The position numbers and the translations under genes were made by a program. Below the pieces are notes generated by a model. It was not told the DNA's origin. It made no database searches and saw nothing but the letters and a program-made list of their open reading frames with translations. Source: Nocardioides marinisabuli (GTDB lineage: Bacteria; Actinomycetota; Actinomycetes; Propionibacteriales; Nocardioidaceae). Taken from it: DNA of 64,000 nucleotides. Shown here in pieces: positions 8,615-17,022 of this stretch; within the stretch, counting starts at the first letter, position 1, and each line of letters starts with the position of its first letter. The DNA is taken from NCBI RefSeq assembly GCF_013466785.1, contig NZ_CP059163.1:2356001-2420000 (forward strand). The letters are read 5' to 3'.

Positions 8615-10087
8615 ATGGCTGATGCCCCGCACGGACTCGTCTTCCCGCTCGACCCCGCCGGCCAGAACCGTACCGACGGGCCGCCGCGTCGCAGCACCAC
8701 CGCGACCGGCCGCGGCGTCGTCGCCGACGCGCTGCGCCCCGTCGACGCCGTCGGCGCCCGCGCCGCCGAGCGCGAGACCGCCTGGCGTACCCAGTACCTG
8801 CCGTGGTTCCGGCTGCTGGTCGAGGCCGGCCTGGCCACGCCCGACGACGCCGTCGCGGTCGCCCGCGGCGGCCTCGACTCGCTGCACGCGCGGATGCGGG
8901 TCATGACCGGCGAGGGCGACGGCTCCGACGTGGCCCTGGCTGACTGGCCCCGCAGCACGACCGGCTTCGGCCAGGTCGAGATGCACGGCGCCGGCGAGCC
9001 GCTGCGCGAGCTGGTGCTGCCCTACCGCGGCGAGCGGCTGCGCGGCGACGACGTACGCCGCCGCGTCGAGCAGTGGGTGCTGGCCGGGGTCGTGGAGCCG
9101 ACGCTGGCCGAGGCCGTCGACGCGGTGGTGGCCAACCCCGACTGGCTGCGCCTGGAGGGCCACACCGTCGCGGTCGTCGGCGCCGGCTCGGAGATGGGGC
9201 CGCTGCAGGCCCTGACCCGCTGGGGCGCCCGGGTCGCGGCGATCGACCTGCCCCGCGAGGACGTGTGGGAGCGGGTCAGCGACACCGCGGTCGCCGGCGC
9301 CGGCACCGTCGTGGCCCCCGCCGTCGAGGGCCGCCCCGGCGCCGACCTGCTCGCCGACGTGCCCGCGCTGGCCGACTGGCTCGCCGAGCAGCCCGGCACC
9401 CTGGTGCTCGGCAACTACGTCTACGCCGACGGCGCCACCAACGTGCGGGTCTCCACCGCCGTCGACGAGCTCAGCCGCCGCCTCCTCGAGGCCCGCGACG
9501 ACGCCGCCCTGGCGTTCCTGGCCACCCCCACCGACGTCTTCGCGGTCCCCGGCGACGCCGTCGACCAGGCCCTGGCCGCCTACTCCGGGCGCGGCCGGCT
9601 CAGCAAGGGCCTGGGCCGCCCGCTGCGCACCGTGTCGGGCGGGCGCCTGCTCCAGCGCCCGTACGCCGGCCCGGCCGACCCCGGCCTCAACGACTCGCTG
9701 GTGCCCCAGCAGGGCCCCAACTACGCGCTGGCCAAGCGGCTGCAGCGCTGGCGCGCCACCGTGGCGCGCCACGAGGGCCGGCTGGTCTCGATGAACGTCG
9801 CGCCCCCGACCCGCACCCGCTCGGTGGTCAAGAACCGCGCCCTGGCCGCGGCGTACGCCGGCGCGCACCGCTTCGGCGTCGAGGTCTTCGACCCCTCCAC
9901 CTCCAACGTGCTGATGGCCGCGATGCTGGTCCACGACCTGCACACCGGCGGCGGACCGCGCCACGAGCACCCCTGGCAGGACGAGGCGTACGCCGCCGCG
10001 CACGGCGGGCTGTGGCGCGCGGCGTACTCGCCCCGCAGCGCCCTGGGCCTGGCCGCGCTGCTCGGCGTCGGCGGCGCCCGCGGCTGA
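8615..10087 (+). CDS. Uncharacterised protein with a central Rossmann-like nucleotide-binding segment
   Basis: A 490-residue soluble protein. The N-terminal 170 residues are helical and end in DWLRLEGHTV. The next stretch, VAVVGAGSEMGPLQALTRWGARVAAIDLP, has the G-x-G-x-x-x-G pattern and acidic end of strand 2 typical of an NAD(P)/FAD Rossmann fold (about residues 180-215). LGNYVYADGATNVRVSTAVDEL and LAFLATPTDVFAVP follow, reminiscent of dehydrogenase cofactor loops. The C-terminal half contains SMNVAPPTRTRSVVKNR and ends hydrophobic. No family name can be given. The start ATG at 8615 is supported by GGTGAGG 4 nt upstream. The gene at 10092 follows after 4 nt. Confidence 0.6.
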   Translation: MADAPHGLVFPLDPAGQNRTDGPPRRSTTATGRGVVADALRPVDAVGARAAERETAWRTQYLPWFRLLVEAGLATPDDAVAVARGGLDSLHARMRVMTGEGDGSDVALADWPRSTTGFGQVEMHGAGEPLRELVLPYRGERLRGDDVRRRVEQWVLAGVVEPTLAEAVDAVVANPDWLRLEGHTVAVVGAGSEMGPLQALTRWGARVAAIDLPREDVWERVSDTAVAGAGTVVAPAVEGRPGADLLADVPALADWLAEQPGTLVLGNYVYADGATNVRVSTAVDELSRRLLEARDDAALAFLATPTDVFAVPGDAVDQALAAYSGRGRLSKGLGRPLRTVSGGRLLQRPYAGPADPGLNDSLVPQQGPNYALAKRLQRWRATVARHEGRLVSMNVAPPTRTRSVVKNRALAAAYAGAHRFGVEVFDPSTSNVLMAAMLVHDLHTGGGPRHEHPWQDEAYAAAHGGLWRAAYSPRSALGLAALLGVGGARG

Positions 10088-10091
10088 GCCG

Positions 10092-10799
10092 GTGAGCACA
10101 CCGCCCGACGACCCGGACGCGGTCTACCGCGCGCCGGGCAGGTACGCCGTGATGGGCCTCGCCGCGCTCCTCGTGCCGGTCGGGGTCTTCCTCGTGGTCG
10201 GCGGGCTGCGGGCCGAGGCGCCCGCCTTCCCGATCGCCCTGGGCGTGCTGCTCGCGGTCCTGGGGGCGACCGGCGTCGGCAGCCTCACGGCCCCGCGGCA
10301 CGGGCCACGAGCCGACCCACCACCCGCGGTCGCCGTCGCGGGTGGCCTCGCGCTGCCGCTGCGGCGTACGCAGGCGCTGCTGCGCGCCGTGGCCGGCGTC
10401 GCGCTGGCGCTGCTGGGGGTGCTGATGGTGCTGGTCGCCGACTCGGCCGGCCCGCGCGTCCTGGGGGTGCTGGTCGTCCTGGGGGTCGTCGCAGCGGCCG
10501 TGCTGGCCGTGCGCACCGAGACCCGGCTGGTCGTGGGCCCCGACGGGCTGCGGGTGCCGGGCGGGGTGGGCCGGGCGCAGACGGTGGCGTGGCGCGACCT
10601 CGTCGAGGTGGCTGCCGTCCGTGGGTGGCAGCCGCACCTCGTGGTCACCACCCGGGGCCCGTCGCTGGTGTCCTGCCGGCTGCTGCCGCAGGCGTGGCCG
10701 GCCTCCGCGCTGGTGGCCCTCGTCGAGCACCACCGCCGCAAGGCCGGCGACCGGTCGGCCCTGGTCGAGCCCGACGCGCTGGAGCGTTTCCGCTCCTGA
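10092..10799 (+). CDS. Membrane protein with C-terminal PH-like domain, second copy
   Basis: A 235-residue protein with four transmembrane helices in two pairs (YAVMGLAALLVPVGVFLVV, IALGVLLAVLGATGVG, ALLRAVAGVALALLGVLMVL and VLGVLVVLGVVAAAVLAV). A soluble domain (LVVGPDGLRVPG...VAWRDLVEVAAV) matches the start of a bacterial PH-like fold. The two-pair layout and the domain mirror the 7251-7946 protein, although sequence identity is low. The GTG start lies 4 nt after the Rossmann-like gene, so the two are probably one operon. Function unknown. Confidence 0.55.
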   Translation: MSTPPDDPDAVYRAPGRYAVMGLAALLVPVGVFLVVGGLRAEAPAFPIALGVLLAVLGATGVGSLTAPRHGPRADPPPAVAVAGGLALPLRRTQALLRAVAGVALALLGVLMVLVADSAGPRVLGVLVVLGVVAAAVLAVRTETRLVVGPDGLRVPGGVGRAQTVAWRDLVEVAAVRGWQPHLVVTTRGPSLVSCRLLPQAWPASALVALVEHHRRKAGDRSALVEPDALERFRS

Positions 10800-10880
10800 C
10801 CCGCCACGGGGCTGCTTGACTGTGGCCGCCGTCACAGGGGCGGTGGCGCAGGGCGCCCAGGTCGAGCCGGGAGAGTGGTC

Positions 10881-11759
10881 GTGAACGACTCCGCACTGAT
10901 CAGCGTCGGGCTGCCCGTCGCGCTGGCCATCATCATGTTCGGTCTCGGCCTGTCGCTGCAGGTCGACGACTTCCGCCGGGTGGCGCGCAGCCCGCGGGCC
11001 GTGGCGGTGGCGCTGGGGCTGCAGGTGCTGGTGCTGCCGGTGATCGCGTTCGTGCTGGTGCTCGGCTTCGACCTCGACCCGCTGCTGGCCGTCGGCGTGA
11101 TGCTGCTCGCCGCCTCGCCCGGCGGCACCACCGCCAACCTCTTCAGCCACCTCTTCCGCGGTGACGTGGCCCTCAACGTCACCCTCACCGCGATCAACTC
11201 GGTGCTCGCGGCCTTCACCATCCCGCTCATCACCAACCTGGCCATCGGGTACTTCGACGCCGACGGCGAGCTGGGCCTGCAGGTCGGCAAGGTGCTGCAG
11301 GTGATCGCCATCGTGCTGGTCCCGGTCGTGCTCGGGATGGCCGTGCGCAGCCGCAGCCCCCAGCTCGCGGCCCGCTCCGACAAGCCCGTGCGGGTCTTCT
11401 CGATCGTGGTGCTGGTCGTCGTCGCCGTCGGCGCGCTGCTGGGCGAGCGCGAGAACCTCGCCGACTACGTGCGCCAGGTCGGCCTGGTCACCGCCCTCTT
11501 CTGCGCCGCGAGCCTGACCCTGGGCTACGTCGGCGCGCGGGCGCTGCGCCTCGACCAGGCCCAGGCGATCGCCAGCTCGATGGAGGTCGGCATCCACAAC
11601 ACCACCGTGGCGCTGACCATCGCCCTCAGCGTGCTCGACAGCACCGAGGTCGCGATCCCGAGCGCGGTCTACTCGGTGATCATGTACGTCTTCGCGACCG
11701 CCTTCGGGTTCCTCGTCACTCGCGGGGCGCGCGGGCGCGAGCCGGCGCGCGTGGCCTGA
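10881..11759 (+). CDS. Bile acid:sodium symporter family transporter
   Basis: A 292-residue membrane protein with about nine hydrophobic helices covering nearly its whole length. Family signatures are IIMFGLGLSL with VDDFRRVARSP in the first helix-loop, the glycine-rich LLAASPGGTTANLFSHLFRGD (sodium-site region in the BASS fold), VTLTAINSVLAAFTIPL, and the late MEVGIHNTTVALTIALS repeat. The family imports organic anions such as bile acids, pantoate or keto acids with sodium; the substrate here is unknown. The GTG at 10881 is preferred over the one at 10875 because GGGAGAG is then correctly spaced. It is convergent with STAS copy 2. Confidence 0.82.
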   Translation: MNDSALISVGLPVALAIIMFGLGLSLQVDDFRRVARSPRAVAVALGLQVLVLPVIAFVLVLGFDLDPLLAVGVMLLAASPGGTTANLFSHLFRGDVALNVTLTAINSVLAAFTIPLITNLAIGYFDADGELGLQVGKVLQVIAIVLVPVVLGMAVRSRSPQLAARSDKPVRVFSIVVLVVVAVGALLGERENLADYVRQVGLVTALFCAASLTLGYVGARALRLDQAQAIASSMEVGIHNTTVALTIALSVLDSTEVAIPSAVYSVIMYVFATAFGFLVTRGARGREPARVA

Positions 11760-11784
11760 GCGGGCGCCGTACGCCGCCGCGGGC

Positions 11785-12123
11785 TCAGGCGGGGTGCGCC
11801 ACGGCGGGCAGCGCGACCAGGAGGTCGTGGGTGCCGGTCAGGTGCAGCAGTCGCTCGACCACGGCGCTGCTGGCCACGACCCGGCACTCGGCGCCCGCGG
11901 CGCGGGCGCGTCGCTGGCACCAGACCAGCGCGCCCAGGCCGGCCGCGTCGAGGAAGACGACCCCGGCGAGGTCGACGTCGAGGCACTGGGTCGCGAAGGG
12001 CAGGGCGCGCGCGAGCGCGTCGCGCAGCGTCGGGACCGAGCCCAGGTCGAGCTCCCCGGTGAGCACCAGGCGCGCATGGCCCGTCGCGACGGGGGTCGCG
12101 ACGACCGCGAGGTCGTGCTGCAC
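11785..12123 (-). CDS. STAS-domain protein (anti-sigma antagonist-like), copy 2
   Basis: A 112-residue STAS domain paralogous to the 3836-4192 protein: both read VATP...GELDL, LDVDLAGV-FLDAAGLGALVW and LTGTHDLL. As in copy 1, the serine that follows Asp in SpoIIAA/RsbV is Ala (D-A-A-G-L-G), so phosphorylation control of the classic kind is not possible at that site. The GTG at 12123 is chosen because GGGGAGGGATC lies at good spacing upstream; the longer open frame adds only low-complexity residues. No kinase or phosphatase partner is adjacent. Confidence 0.78.
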   Translation of the reverse strand: MQHDLAVVATPVATGHARLVLTGELDLGSVPTLRDALARALPFATQCLDVDLAGVVFLDAAGLGALVWCQRRARAAGAECRVVASSAVVERLLHLTGTHDLLVALPAVAHPA

Positions 12124-12302
12124 AGCGATCCCTCCCCAGGCCGGCTGCGGGACGCCGGTCCCGGCGCCATGTCCTACCCAACGCCCCGGCAGCCGCTCGG
12201 GTGCCCGTGCGCGCCGAGAACGACCCGAAGATGACCCGAACGTGCGTGGCGCATGGCCCGTCCGGGCCATGCCCCGCCGCCGTCGCGGTTCGGGGGAGAG
12301 GG

Positions 12303-13334
12303 TCAGCCCAGCAGGCCGAGCTCCCGGGCCCGGGTGCGCAGCTCGTCGCCGTCGTCGCCGTACGCCGTCTGCGGGCCGGTGTGCTCGCGGGGGCCCTCCA
12401 AGTTGCCGTAGCGCGCGACCTGCTCGCCCAGGCTGAGCCGGCGGATCAGCACCGCCTCGACCCGGCCGGGGTGCTCGGCGGCGCAGTCGGCGTAGATCGC
12501 CGGGTCGTGCTGGCCGTCGTCGCCGACCAGCGTCCAGCGCAGCTGCGGGAAGTCCTCCATCAGCCGGCGCAGCTCGGTCGTCTTGTGCTGCCGCCCGGAG
12601 CGGAACCAGCCCCGCGGGGTGGGGCCCCAGTCGGTCAGCAGCGCCGGGCCGGCGGGGTAGCCGTGGCGCTCCAGGAACCGCCCGATCGCCCCGGCGACGT
12701 TCCAGGCGCCCGTCGAGAGGTAGACCACGAACGTGTCGGGCCGCTCGGCGAGCAGGTCGCGGTAGAGCCCGGCCATCCCCGGCACCGGGAGCCGGTCGAC
12801 CTCACGGCTCACGAAGGCGTTGCGGAAGGCCACCAGGGGCCGGGGCAGCATCGTGACCATCACGGTGTCGTCGACATCGCTGACCAGCCCGTGGCGCGCC
12901 GACGCCGCCACCACCCGCAGCTGCGCGGTGGTCACCGGGTCCTCCGGGTCCTCGGTCGTCAGCCTGGCCGTGGCCCACCCCGGCGCCAGGTCCGCCGGCA
13001 GCCGGACGTCGACGTACCCCTCGCGGTCGGACTCGACCCGGGTGCCGACCCCGCCCACCTCGATCGTGACGGGCACGCCGGCCGCCGACTGGGTCGCGAA
13101 GCGGCGCCAGCCCCGGGCGTCCTCGGGGTGCCGCGCCGCCAGGCTGCCCTCGGGCACCAGCACCACCCGCGCCAGCACCCGCACCCAGCTGCCCTCGAGC
13201 CCGTAGCCCACGTGCGCCACGACCCGCGGCACCCAGCCGGCGCGACGCAGCCCGCCGCCGACCAGGCGCTGCACGGCGTCCTCGGCGCGCATGGCGAGGT
13301 GGTCGGCGCGCTCGACGGGTCCGGGCCTGCTCAT
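12303..13334 (-). CDS. App1-type (DUF2183) phosphatase
   Basis: A 343-residue soluble protein. The N-terminal 140 residues form a beta-rich domain (VTIEVGGVGTRVESDREGYV). The catalytic part starts at HGLVSDVDDTVMVTML, the D-x-D-x-T-like motif I of the HAD-fold App1 family, then DTFVVYLSTGAWNVAG (motif II), HKTTELRRLMEDFPQLRW (Lys motif) and LVGDDGQHDP (motif III). In yeast App1 is a Mg-dependent phosphatidate phosphatase; bacterial relatives are annotated by homology only. The start ATG at 13334 is used; an in-frame GTG six codons upstream is possible. It is divergent from the flavin oxidoreductase. Confidence 0.82.
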   Translation of the reverse strand: MSRPGPVERADHLAMRAEDAVQRLVGGGLRRAGWVPRVVAHVGYGLEGSWVRVLARVVLVPEGSLAARHPEDARGWRRFATQSAAGVPVTIEVGGVGTRVESDREGYVDVRLPADLAPGWATARLTTEDPEDPVTTAQLRVVAASARHGLVSDVDDTVMVTMLPRPLVAFRNAFVSREVDRLPVPGMAGLYRDLLAERPDTFVVYLSTGAWNVAGAIGRFLERHGYPAGPALLTDWGPTPRGWFRSGRQHKTTELRRLMEDFPQLRWTLVGDDGQHDPAIYADCAAEHPGRVEAVLIRRLSLGEQVARYGNLEGPREHTGPQTAYGDDGDELRTRARELGLLG

Positions 13335-13384
13335 CGGCCCAGCGAAGCACATCGCGGCGCCCAGGTGGAGTGGGTGGGCCTGGA

Positions 13385-13390
13385 TAGGCT
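13385..13390 (+). promoter_or_regulatory. -10 hexamer TAGGCT for a leaderless oxidoreductase transcript
   Basis: TAGGCT ends exactly 6 nt before the ATG at 13397, with no ribosome binding site between. Confidence 0.5.
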
Positions 13391-13396
13391 GCCCAG

Positions 13397-14491
13397 ATGT
13401 CCGGGCCCCCGACGCTGCTCCTCGTCGGAGCCGGTCACACCCACCTGCACCTGCTGCGCCACGCCGACCGGCTGCGCGCCGCGGGTTGGGCGGTCGAGCT
13501 GCTCGCGCCGCGCTGGTTCGACTACTCCGGGGTGGGCTCCGCGGTCGCCACCGGGGCGTTGCCGCTGGCGGCCGGACGGCTCGACGTGGCCGGGCTGGCC
13601 GCGCGCAGCGGCGTACGCCACCACGAGGACGTGCTCGCCGACCTCGACCCGGTGGCCCGGGTCGCCACCACCGCGAGCGGGCGGCGGCTGTCGTACGCCG
13701 TGGCCTCGCTCGGCATCGGGTCGGTGACCTCCGACCTCGGGGTGCCGGTCGGGCCGGACGTGGTGACGGTCAAGCCGCTGGCCGGGCTGCAGAGCCTGGC
13801 CCAGCGGCTGGCGCCCGACGGGGCGGCGGTCGTGACCGTCGTGGGCGCCGGGCCCTCGGGGCTCGAGGTGGCGGCGCAGCTCGCGGTGCGCCCGGGCGTG
13901 GCCCGGGTGCGACTCGTCGACGGCGGCCACGAGATCGGCACGTCGCTGCCCGCCGGGGCACGTCGGTACGTCGAGCGGGTGCTCGCGGGCCGTGGCGTGG
14001 AGGTGCTCACCGGTCGCGGGGTCGCCCGGATCGGCGCGGGCAGCGTCGTGCTCGACGACGGCGCGGTGCTCGAGCACGACCTCGCGGTCCTCGCCGGCGG
14101 GCTCGCCGCCCCACCGCTGCTCGCCGCCACCGGCCTCGGCGACGCCGCCGGGGCGCCCGTGCGGGCCACCCTGCAGCACGTCGAGCACGACGACCTCTAC
14201 GCGGTCGGCGACTGCGCCCACTTCACCCCGGCGCCGCTGCCCCGGATCGGGGTCCACGGGGTGCGCCAGGCGCCCGTGCTGCTCGCCGCCCTCGAGGCCC
14301 GCGGGCGCGGCGAGGACGCCGGAGCCCACGTCTACGAGCCCCGGCGCCACTTCCTGTCGGTCGTCGACCTCGGCGGTGGGGTCGGCGTGGCCAGCCGCGG
14401 TCGCTGGTGGTGGGGCGGGCGGGCCGCGCTGCTGCTCAAGCGGCGCATCGACCGGCTCTGGATCGAGTCCTACCGCGCCGCCGGCGGCTGA
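13397..14491 (+). CDS. FAD-dependent pyridine nucleotide oxidoreductase (NDH-2/SQR-like)
   Basis: A 364-residue flavoprotein. The FAD-binding dinucleotide fold is at the N-terminus (LLLVGAGHTHLHLLR, residues 7-21), a second Rossmann motif for NAD(P)H at VTVVGAGPSGLEVAAQL (about 147-163), and the FAD ribityl/ATG-like motif at DDLYAVGDCAHF (about 260). The GAGHTHLHLLR variant is found in a subgroup related to type II NADH dehydrogenases and sulfide:quinone reductases. The C-terminus (GGRAALLLKRRIDRLWI) is basic and amphipathic and could give peripheral membrane attachment. The electron acceptor is unknown. Confidence 0.78.
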   Translation: MSGPPTLLLVGAGHTHLHLLRHADRLRAAGWAVELLAPRWFDYSGVGSAVATGALPLAAGRLDVAGLAARSGVRHHEDVLADLDPVARVATTASGRRLSYAVASLGIGSVTSDLGVPVGPDVVTVKPLAGLQSLAQRLAPDGAAVVTVVGAGPSGLEVAAQLAVRPGVARVRLVDGGHEIGTSLPAGARRYVERVLAGRGVEVLTGRGVARIGAGSVVLDDGAVLEHDLAVLAGGLAAPPLLAATGLGDAAGAPVRATLQHVEHDDLYAVGDCAHFTPAPLPRIGVHGVRQAPVLLAALEARGRGEDAGAHVYEPRRHFLSVVDLGGGVGVASRGRWWWGGRAALLLKRRIDRLWIESYRAAGG

Positions 14492-14493
14492 GG

Positions 14494-14518
14494 CCGGCTG
14501 TCGGGAGAGGTCAGCCGG
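14494..14518. terminator. Possible bidirectional terminator hairpin
   Basis: CCGGCTG (14494-14500) pairs with CAGCCGG (14512-14518) around an 11-nt loop, between the ends of two convergent genes. The stem is only 7 bp and lacks a U-run. Confidence 0.3.
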
Positions 14519-14927
14519 GGGTCCCGGCGGAGCCGATGTTGACCAGCCAGATGATCCCGAACCGGTCGACGCACTGCCCGAAGACGTCGCCCCAGGCCTG
14601 CTTCTCCAGCGGCACGTGCACCTCGCCGCCCTCGGCCAGCGCCTCGAACCACCCGCGCAGCCGGTCCTCGTCGTCGCCGGAGAGGCTCAGGCGCACCGTG
14701 GTGCCGTGGTCCACCACCTCGCCGGGGCCGATGTCGGAGGCCATCAGGGCGACGCCGTCGGCCGACGTGAGCTGGGAGTGCATGACCAGAGACGCGAGGT
14801 CGCCCTCGGCGCCCATGTCGCCGTACGTCATCACGCTCAGCTCGCCGCCGAAGACGGACTGGTAGAGCGTCATCGCCTCGCGCGCGGTGCCGGTGAGGGT
14901 CAGGTAGGGGTTCAGCAGGACGGGCAC
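14511..14927 (-). CDS. VOC/PhnB-like glyoxalase-fold protein
   Basis: A 138-residue cytosolic protein. PYLTLTGTAREAMTLYQSVFGGEL is the start typical of PhnB-type VOC proteins, followed by LVMHSQLTSADGVALMASD, VRLSLSGDDEDRLRGWFEALAEGGEVHVPL and WGDVFGQCVDRFGIIWLVNI, the standard C-terminal pattern. Members are metal-binding or have lost the metal and act on varied small molecules; no substrate can be given. The GTG start at 14927 has GAGGAGC 5 nt upstream. Confidence 0.82.
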   Translation of the reverse strand: MPVLLNPYLTLTGTAREAMTLYQSVFGGELSVMTYGDMGAEGDLASLVMHSQLTSADGVALMASDIGPGEVVDHGTTVRLSLSGDDEDRLRGWFEALAEGGEVHVPLEKQAWGDVFGQCVDRFGIIWLVNIGSAGTPG

Positions 14928-15118
14928 GGCAGCTCCTCGGGTGGGGTGGGCGGCCCGCTGTCGGGGACCGCTGCACCTCCGACCACCGCGGGCCCCGGAA
15001 GTCATCGCCCCATCCCTCGTTCGGGTGATCTTCCCGGACCCCGTGGTGGGGTGAGGCTGCTGCGCCTACAGTTCGTGGTGCGGGCAGCGGGGCCCGCGGG
15101 ACGAGCGGAGACGAGCAC

Positions 15119-16504
15119 GTGCGGGCCGGCATCCAGCAGAGCATCGCGGCGATCAGCGCCGCGGCCTGCGTCGTGCTCGCGAGCGGGGCGGCCGTGCCCG
15201 CCCAGGCCGTCGTCCCGACCTCCCGCGGCGTCGTCGCGGAGCAGTCCACCGTCGTGGTCCGCGGTCTCGCCTTCCCCGCGGGGCGCGCGATGCGCCTGGG
15301 CCTGGTGGGCTGCGAGAGCGTCTACGACCGGGTCGCGGAGACGCCGCAGGCGATGATCGGCACCGGCCCGGCCACCGCGCCGGCGGGGGAGCGCAGCCTG
15401 CGCTACGACCTCGTCGGCGGCAACGCGCTCGGCCCGCTGAGCTACGTCTCGTCGGTCGCGCAGACCCGCAGCGCCGGGCTGACGGCGTACGCCGCCGAGG
15501 GCACCACCGGCGTCGTGTGGGCCGGCTACCAGGAGCCCGCGGACCGCCACACCGGGCGCGTGTGGTTCGGCCGCGCCGAGGTGGCCGTGCCGGCCGGGCG
15601 GTGGACCCGCATCGAGGCCGTCGACCTGACCTACAGCTGGACCAAGTGGGACATGTACGACCAGGCCCCCGTCGCCGACGCGTCGAGCGAGGCCGTGCCC
15701 GACGGCACGCTGGCCGACATGGTGGTGCGCCACCGCGGCGACGGCGCCGGGTTCGTGATGAGCGGGCTCGGCTGCGACGGCAACGAGTTCGCCATGGACG
15801 CCCTGCGCCTGGAGACCGCCGGCACCGCGACGACGTACGACCTCGAGGGCCTGGCGACGACCGCGTCGATGCTGGCCCCGCCCGCGAACCGGGTCGCGGC
15901 CGGACAGCCCGTCGAGCTGCGCGGCGCCCTGGTCGACAGCACCGGGGCCGCGATGAGCGGCGTGACGATGATCCTCGAGAAGCGCGTCGTCGGCACCACC
16001 GGCTGGGCCGTCGCCCAGGTGGTCGAGGTCGACGGTGGCGCTGCGGTGGCCGAGGTGGCCCCCGAGAAGGCGACGAGCTACCGCTGGCGCTTCGCCGAGC
16101 GGCCGATGGCCGAGGGCAGCGTCTCCCGGGCGGTCACCGTCGAGGTGGCCCCGGGTCCCGGTGCGGGTGACGGGCCCACCGAGGCGCCCTCCGAGGGACC
16201 CTCCGCCGGGCCCGCTGACGAGCCGTCGTCCAGCGCCGGCCCCAGCGGGAGCGCCGCGCCGAGCGCGAGCGCTGCACCGAGTGCGAGCGCCGGTCAGAGC
16301 CAGAGCGCCGGCCCCAGCTCCAGCCCCAGCCAGGGCGCGGGTGGGAGCACCAGCCCGAGCACCAGCCCGAGCGGCAGCGCGAGCGCGGGTGCCGGTGCGT
16401 CGACGAGCGCCGAGGTCGACCCGACGCCGTCCGAGTCCGTCACGGCAACCCCCACGACCTCGCCGTCGGCGTCCGCCACGGCGACCTCGACCGACCCCTC
16501 CTGA
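15119..16504 (+). CDS. Secreted protein with Ser/Pro/Ala-rich C-terminal tail
   Basis: A 461-residue exported protein. The signal peptide spans about residues 1-30 (hydrophobic AAISAAACVVLASGAAV, cleavage after AQA). The globular part (30-330) contains one Cys in LGLVGCESVYDR and one in GLGCDGNEFAMDALRL, which may form a disulfide, then an Ig-like stretch (NRVAAGQPVELRGALVD...YRWRFAE, about 255-345). The last 110 residues are a low-complexity tail of Ser, Pro, Ala, Gly and Thr, as in wall-spanning linkers. No LPXTG or other anchor follows it. No family is recognised. The start is a GTG. Confidence 0.65.
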   Translation: MRAGIQQSIAAISAAACVVLASGAAVPAQAVVPTSRGVVAEQSTVVVRGLAFPAGRAMRLGLVGCESVYDRVAETPQAMIGTGPATAPAGERSLRYDLVGGNALGPLSYVSSVAQTRSAGLTAYAAEGTTGVVWAGYQEPADRHTGRVWFGRAEVAVPAGRWTRIEAVDLTYSWTKWDMYDQAPVADASSEAVPDGTLADMVVRHRGDGAGFVMSGLGCDGNEFAMDALRLETAGTATTYDLEGLATTASMLAPPANRVAAGQPVELRGALVDSTGAAMSGVTMILEKRVVGTTGWAVAQVVEVDGGAAVAEVAPEKATSYRWRFAERPMAEGSVSRAVTVEVAPGPGAGDGPTEAPSEGPSAGPADEPSSSAGPSGSAAPSASAAPSASAGQSQSAGPSSSPSQGAGGSTSPSTSPSGSASAGAGASTSAEVDPTPSESVTATPTTSPSASATATSTDPS

Positions 16505-16521
16505 GACACCCGCGCAACAGC

Positions 16522-16563
16522 GACGAGCGCCGGCGAGGGGGTGCCTCCTCGCCGACGCTCGTC
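16522..16563. terminator. Strong hairpin terminator, probably bidirectional
   Basis: The arms GACGAGCGCCGGCGAGG (16522-16538) and CCTCGCCGACGCTCGTC (16547-16563) form a 17-bp stem with a single G-U pair and an 8-nt loop. It sits in the gap between two convergent genes. Confidence 0.65.
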
Positions 16564-16597
16564 CCGCGTGCCGACCCCTGACCGGGGCGTGGTCAGG

Positions 16598-16867
16598 TCA
16601 GACGCGAGCCTTGCCCTTCGACGACATGCCCTCGGCCACGCCGATGAGCAGCACGGCGGCGACCACGGCGACGACGAAGCCGAGGATGTTGAGCTCGAAG
16701 ATGTCGCCCGTCCCGAGCGCGCTGGCGACGATGCCGCCGATGAGGGCGCCCACGACGCCGAGCGCGAGGGTGCCGAGCAGCCCCAGGGCCTGCTTGCCGG
16801 GCTTGATGAGCCGGGCCAGCGCGCCGATGATCAGGCCGACCACGAGCAGTCCGATGATGTTGAACAT
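16598..16867 (-). CDS. GlsB/YeaQ/YmgE-family stress-response membrane protein
   Basis: An 89-residue protein, almost entirely three glycine-rich transmembrane helices: NIIGLLVVGLIIGALARLI, ALGLLGTLALGVVGALIGG with IVASALG, and ILGFVVAVVAAVLLIGVA. This is the pattern and length of the transglycosylase-associated (GlsB/YeaQ) family, often induced by envelope or general stress but of unknown mechanism. The C-terminus is short and basic (SSKGKARV). An AGGAGGGAC ribosome binding site precedes the ATG on the minus strand. Confidence 0.85.
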   Translation of the reverse strand: MFNIIGLLVVGLIIGALARLIKPGKQALGLLGTLALGVVGALIGGIVASALGTGDIFELNILGFVVAVVAAVLLIGVAEGMSSKGKARV

Positions 16868-17008
16868 GGTGTGTCCCTCCTAGCCGTCCTTGTCCCGTCC
16901 GATGTCCGGACGGCAGATTGACGTTACGCGCACCTGTGGCGCTCGGGGTTCACCCGTTGGGGGTGCCCGGGAGTCGACGCGGCTCGTCCGCGGCGCACGG
17001 CGCGCACG

Positions 17009-17014
17009 TAGGCT
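17009..17014 (+). promoter_or_regulatory. -10 hexamer TAGGCT for a leaderless rlmC transcript
   Basis: TAGGCT ends 8 nt before the GTG at 17023, with no ribosome binding site between. Confidence 0.45.
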
Positions 17015-17022
17015 GACGCCCC

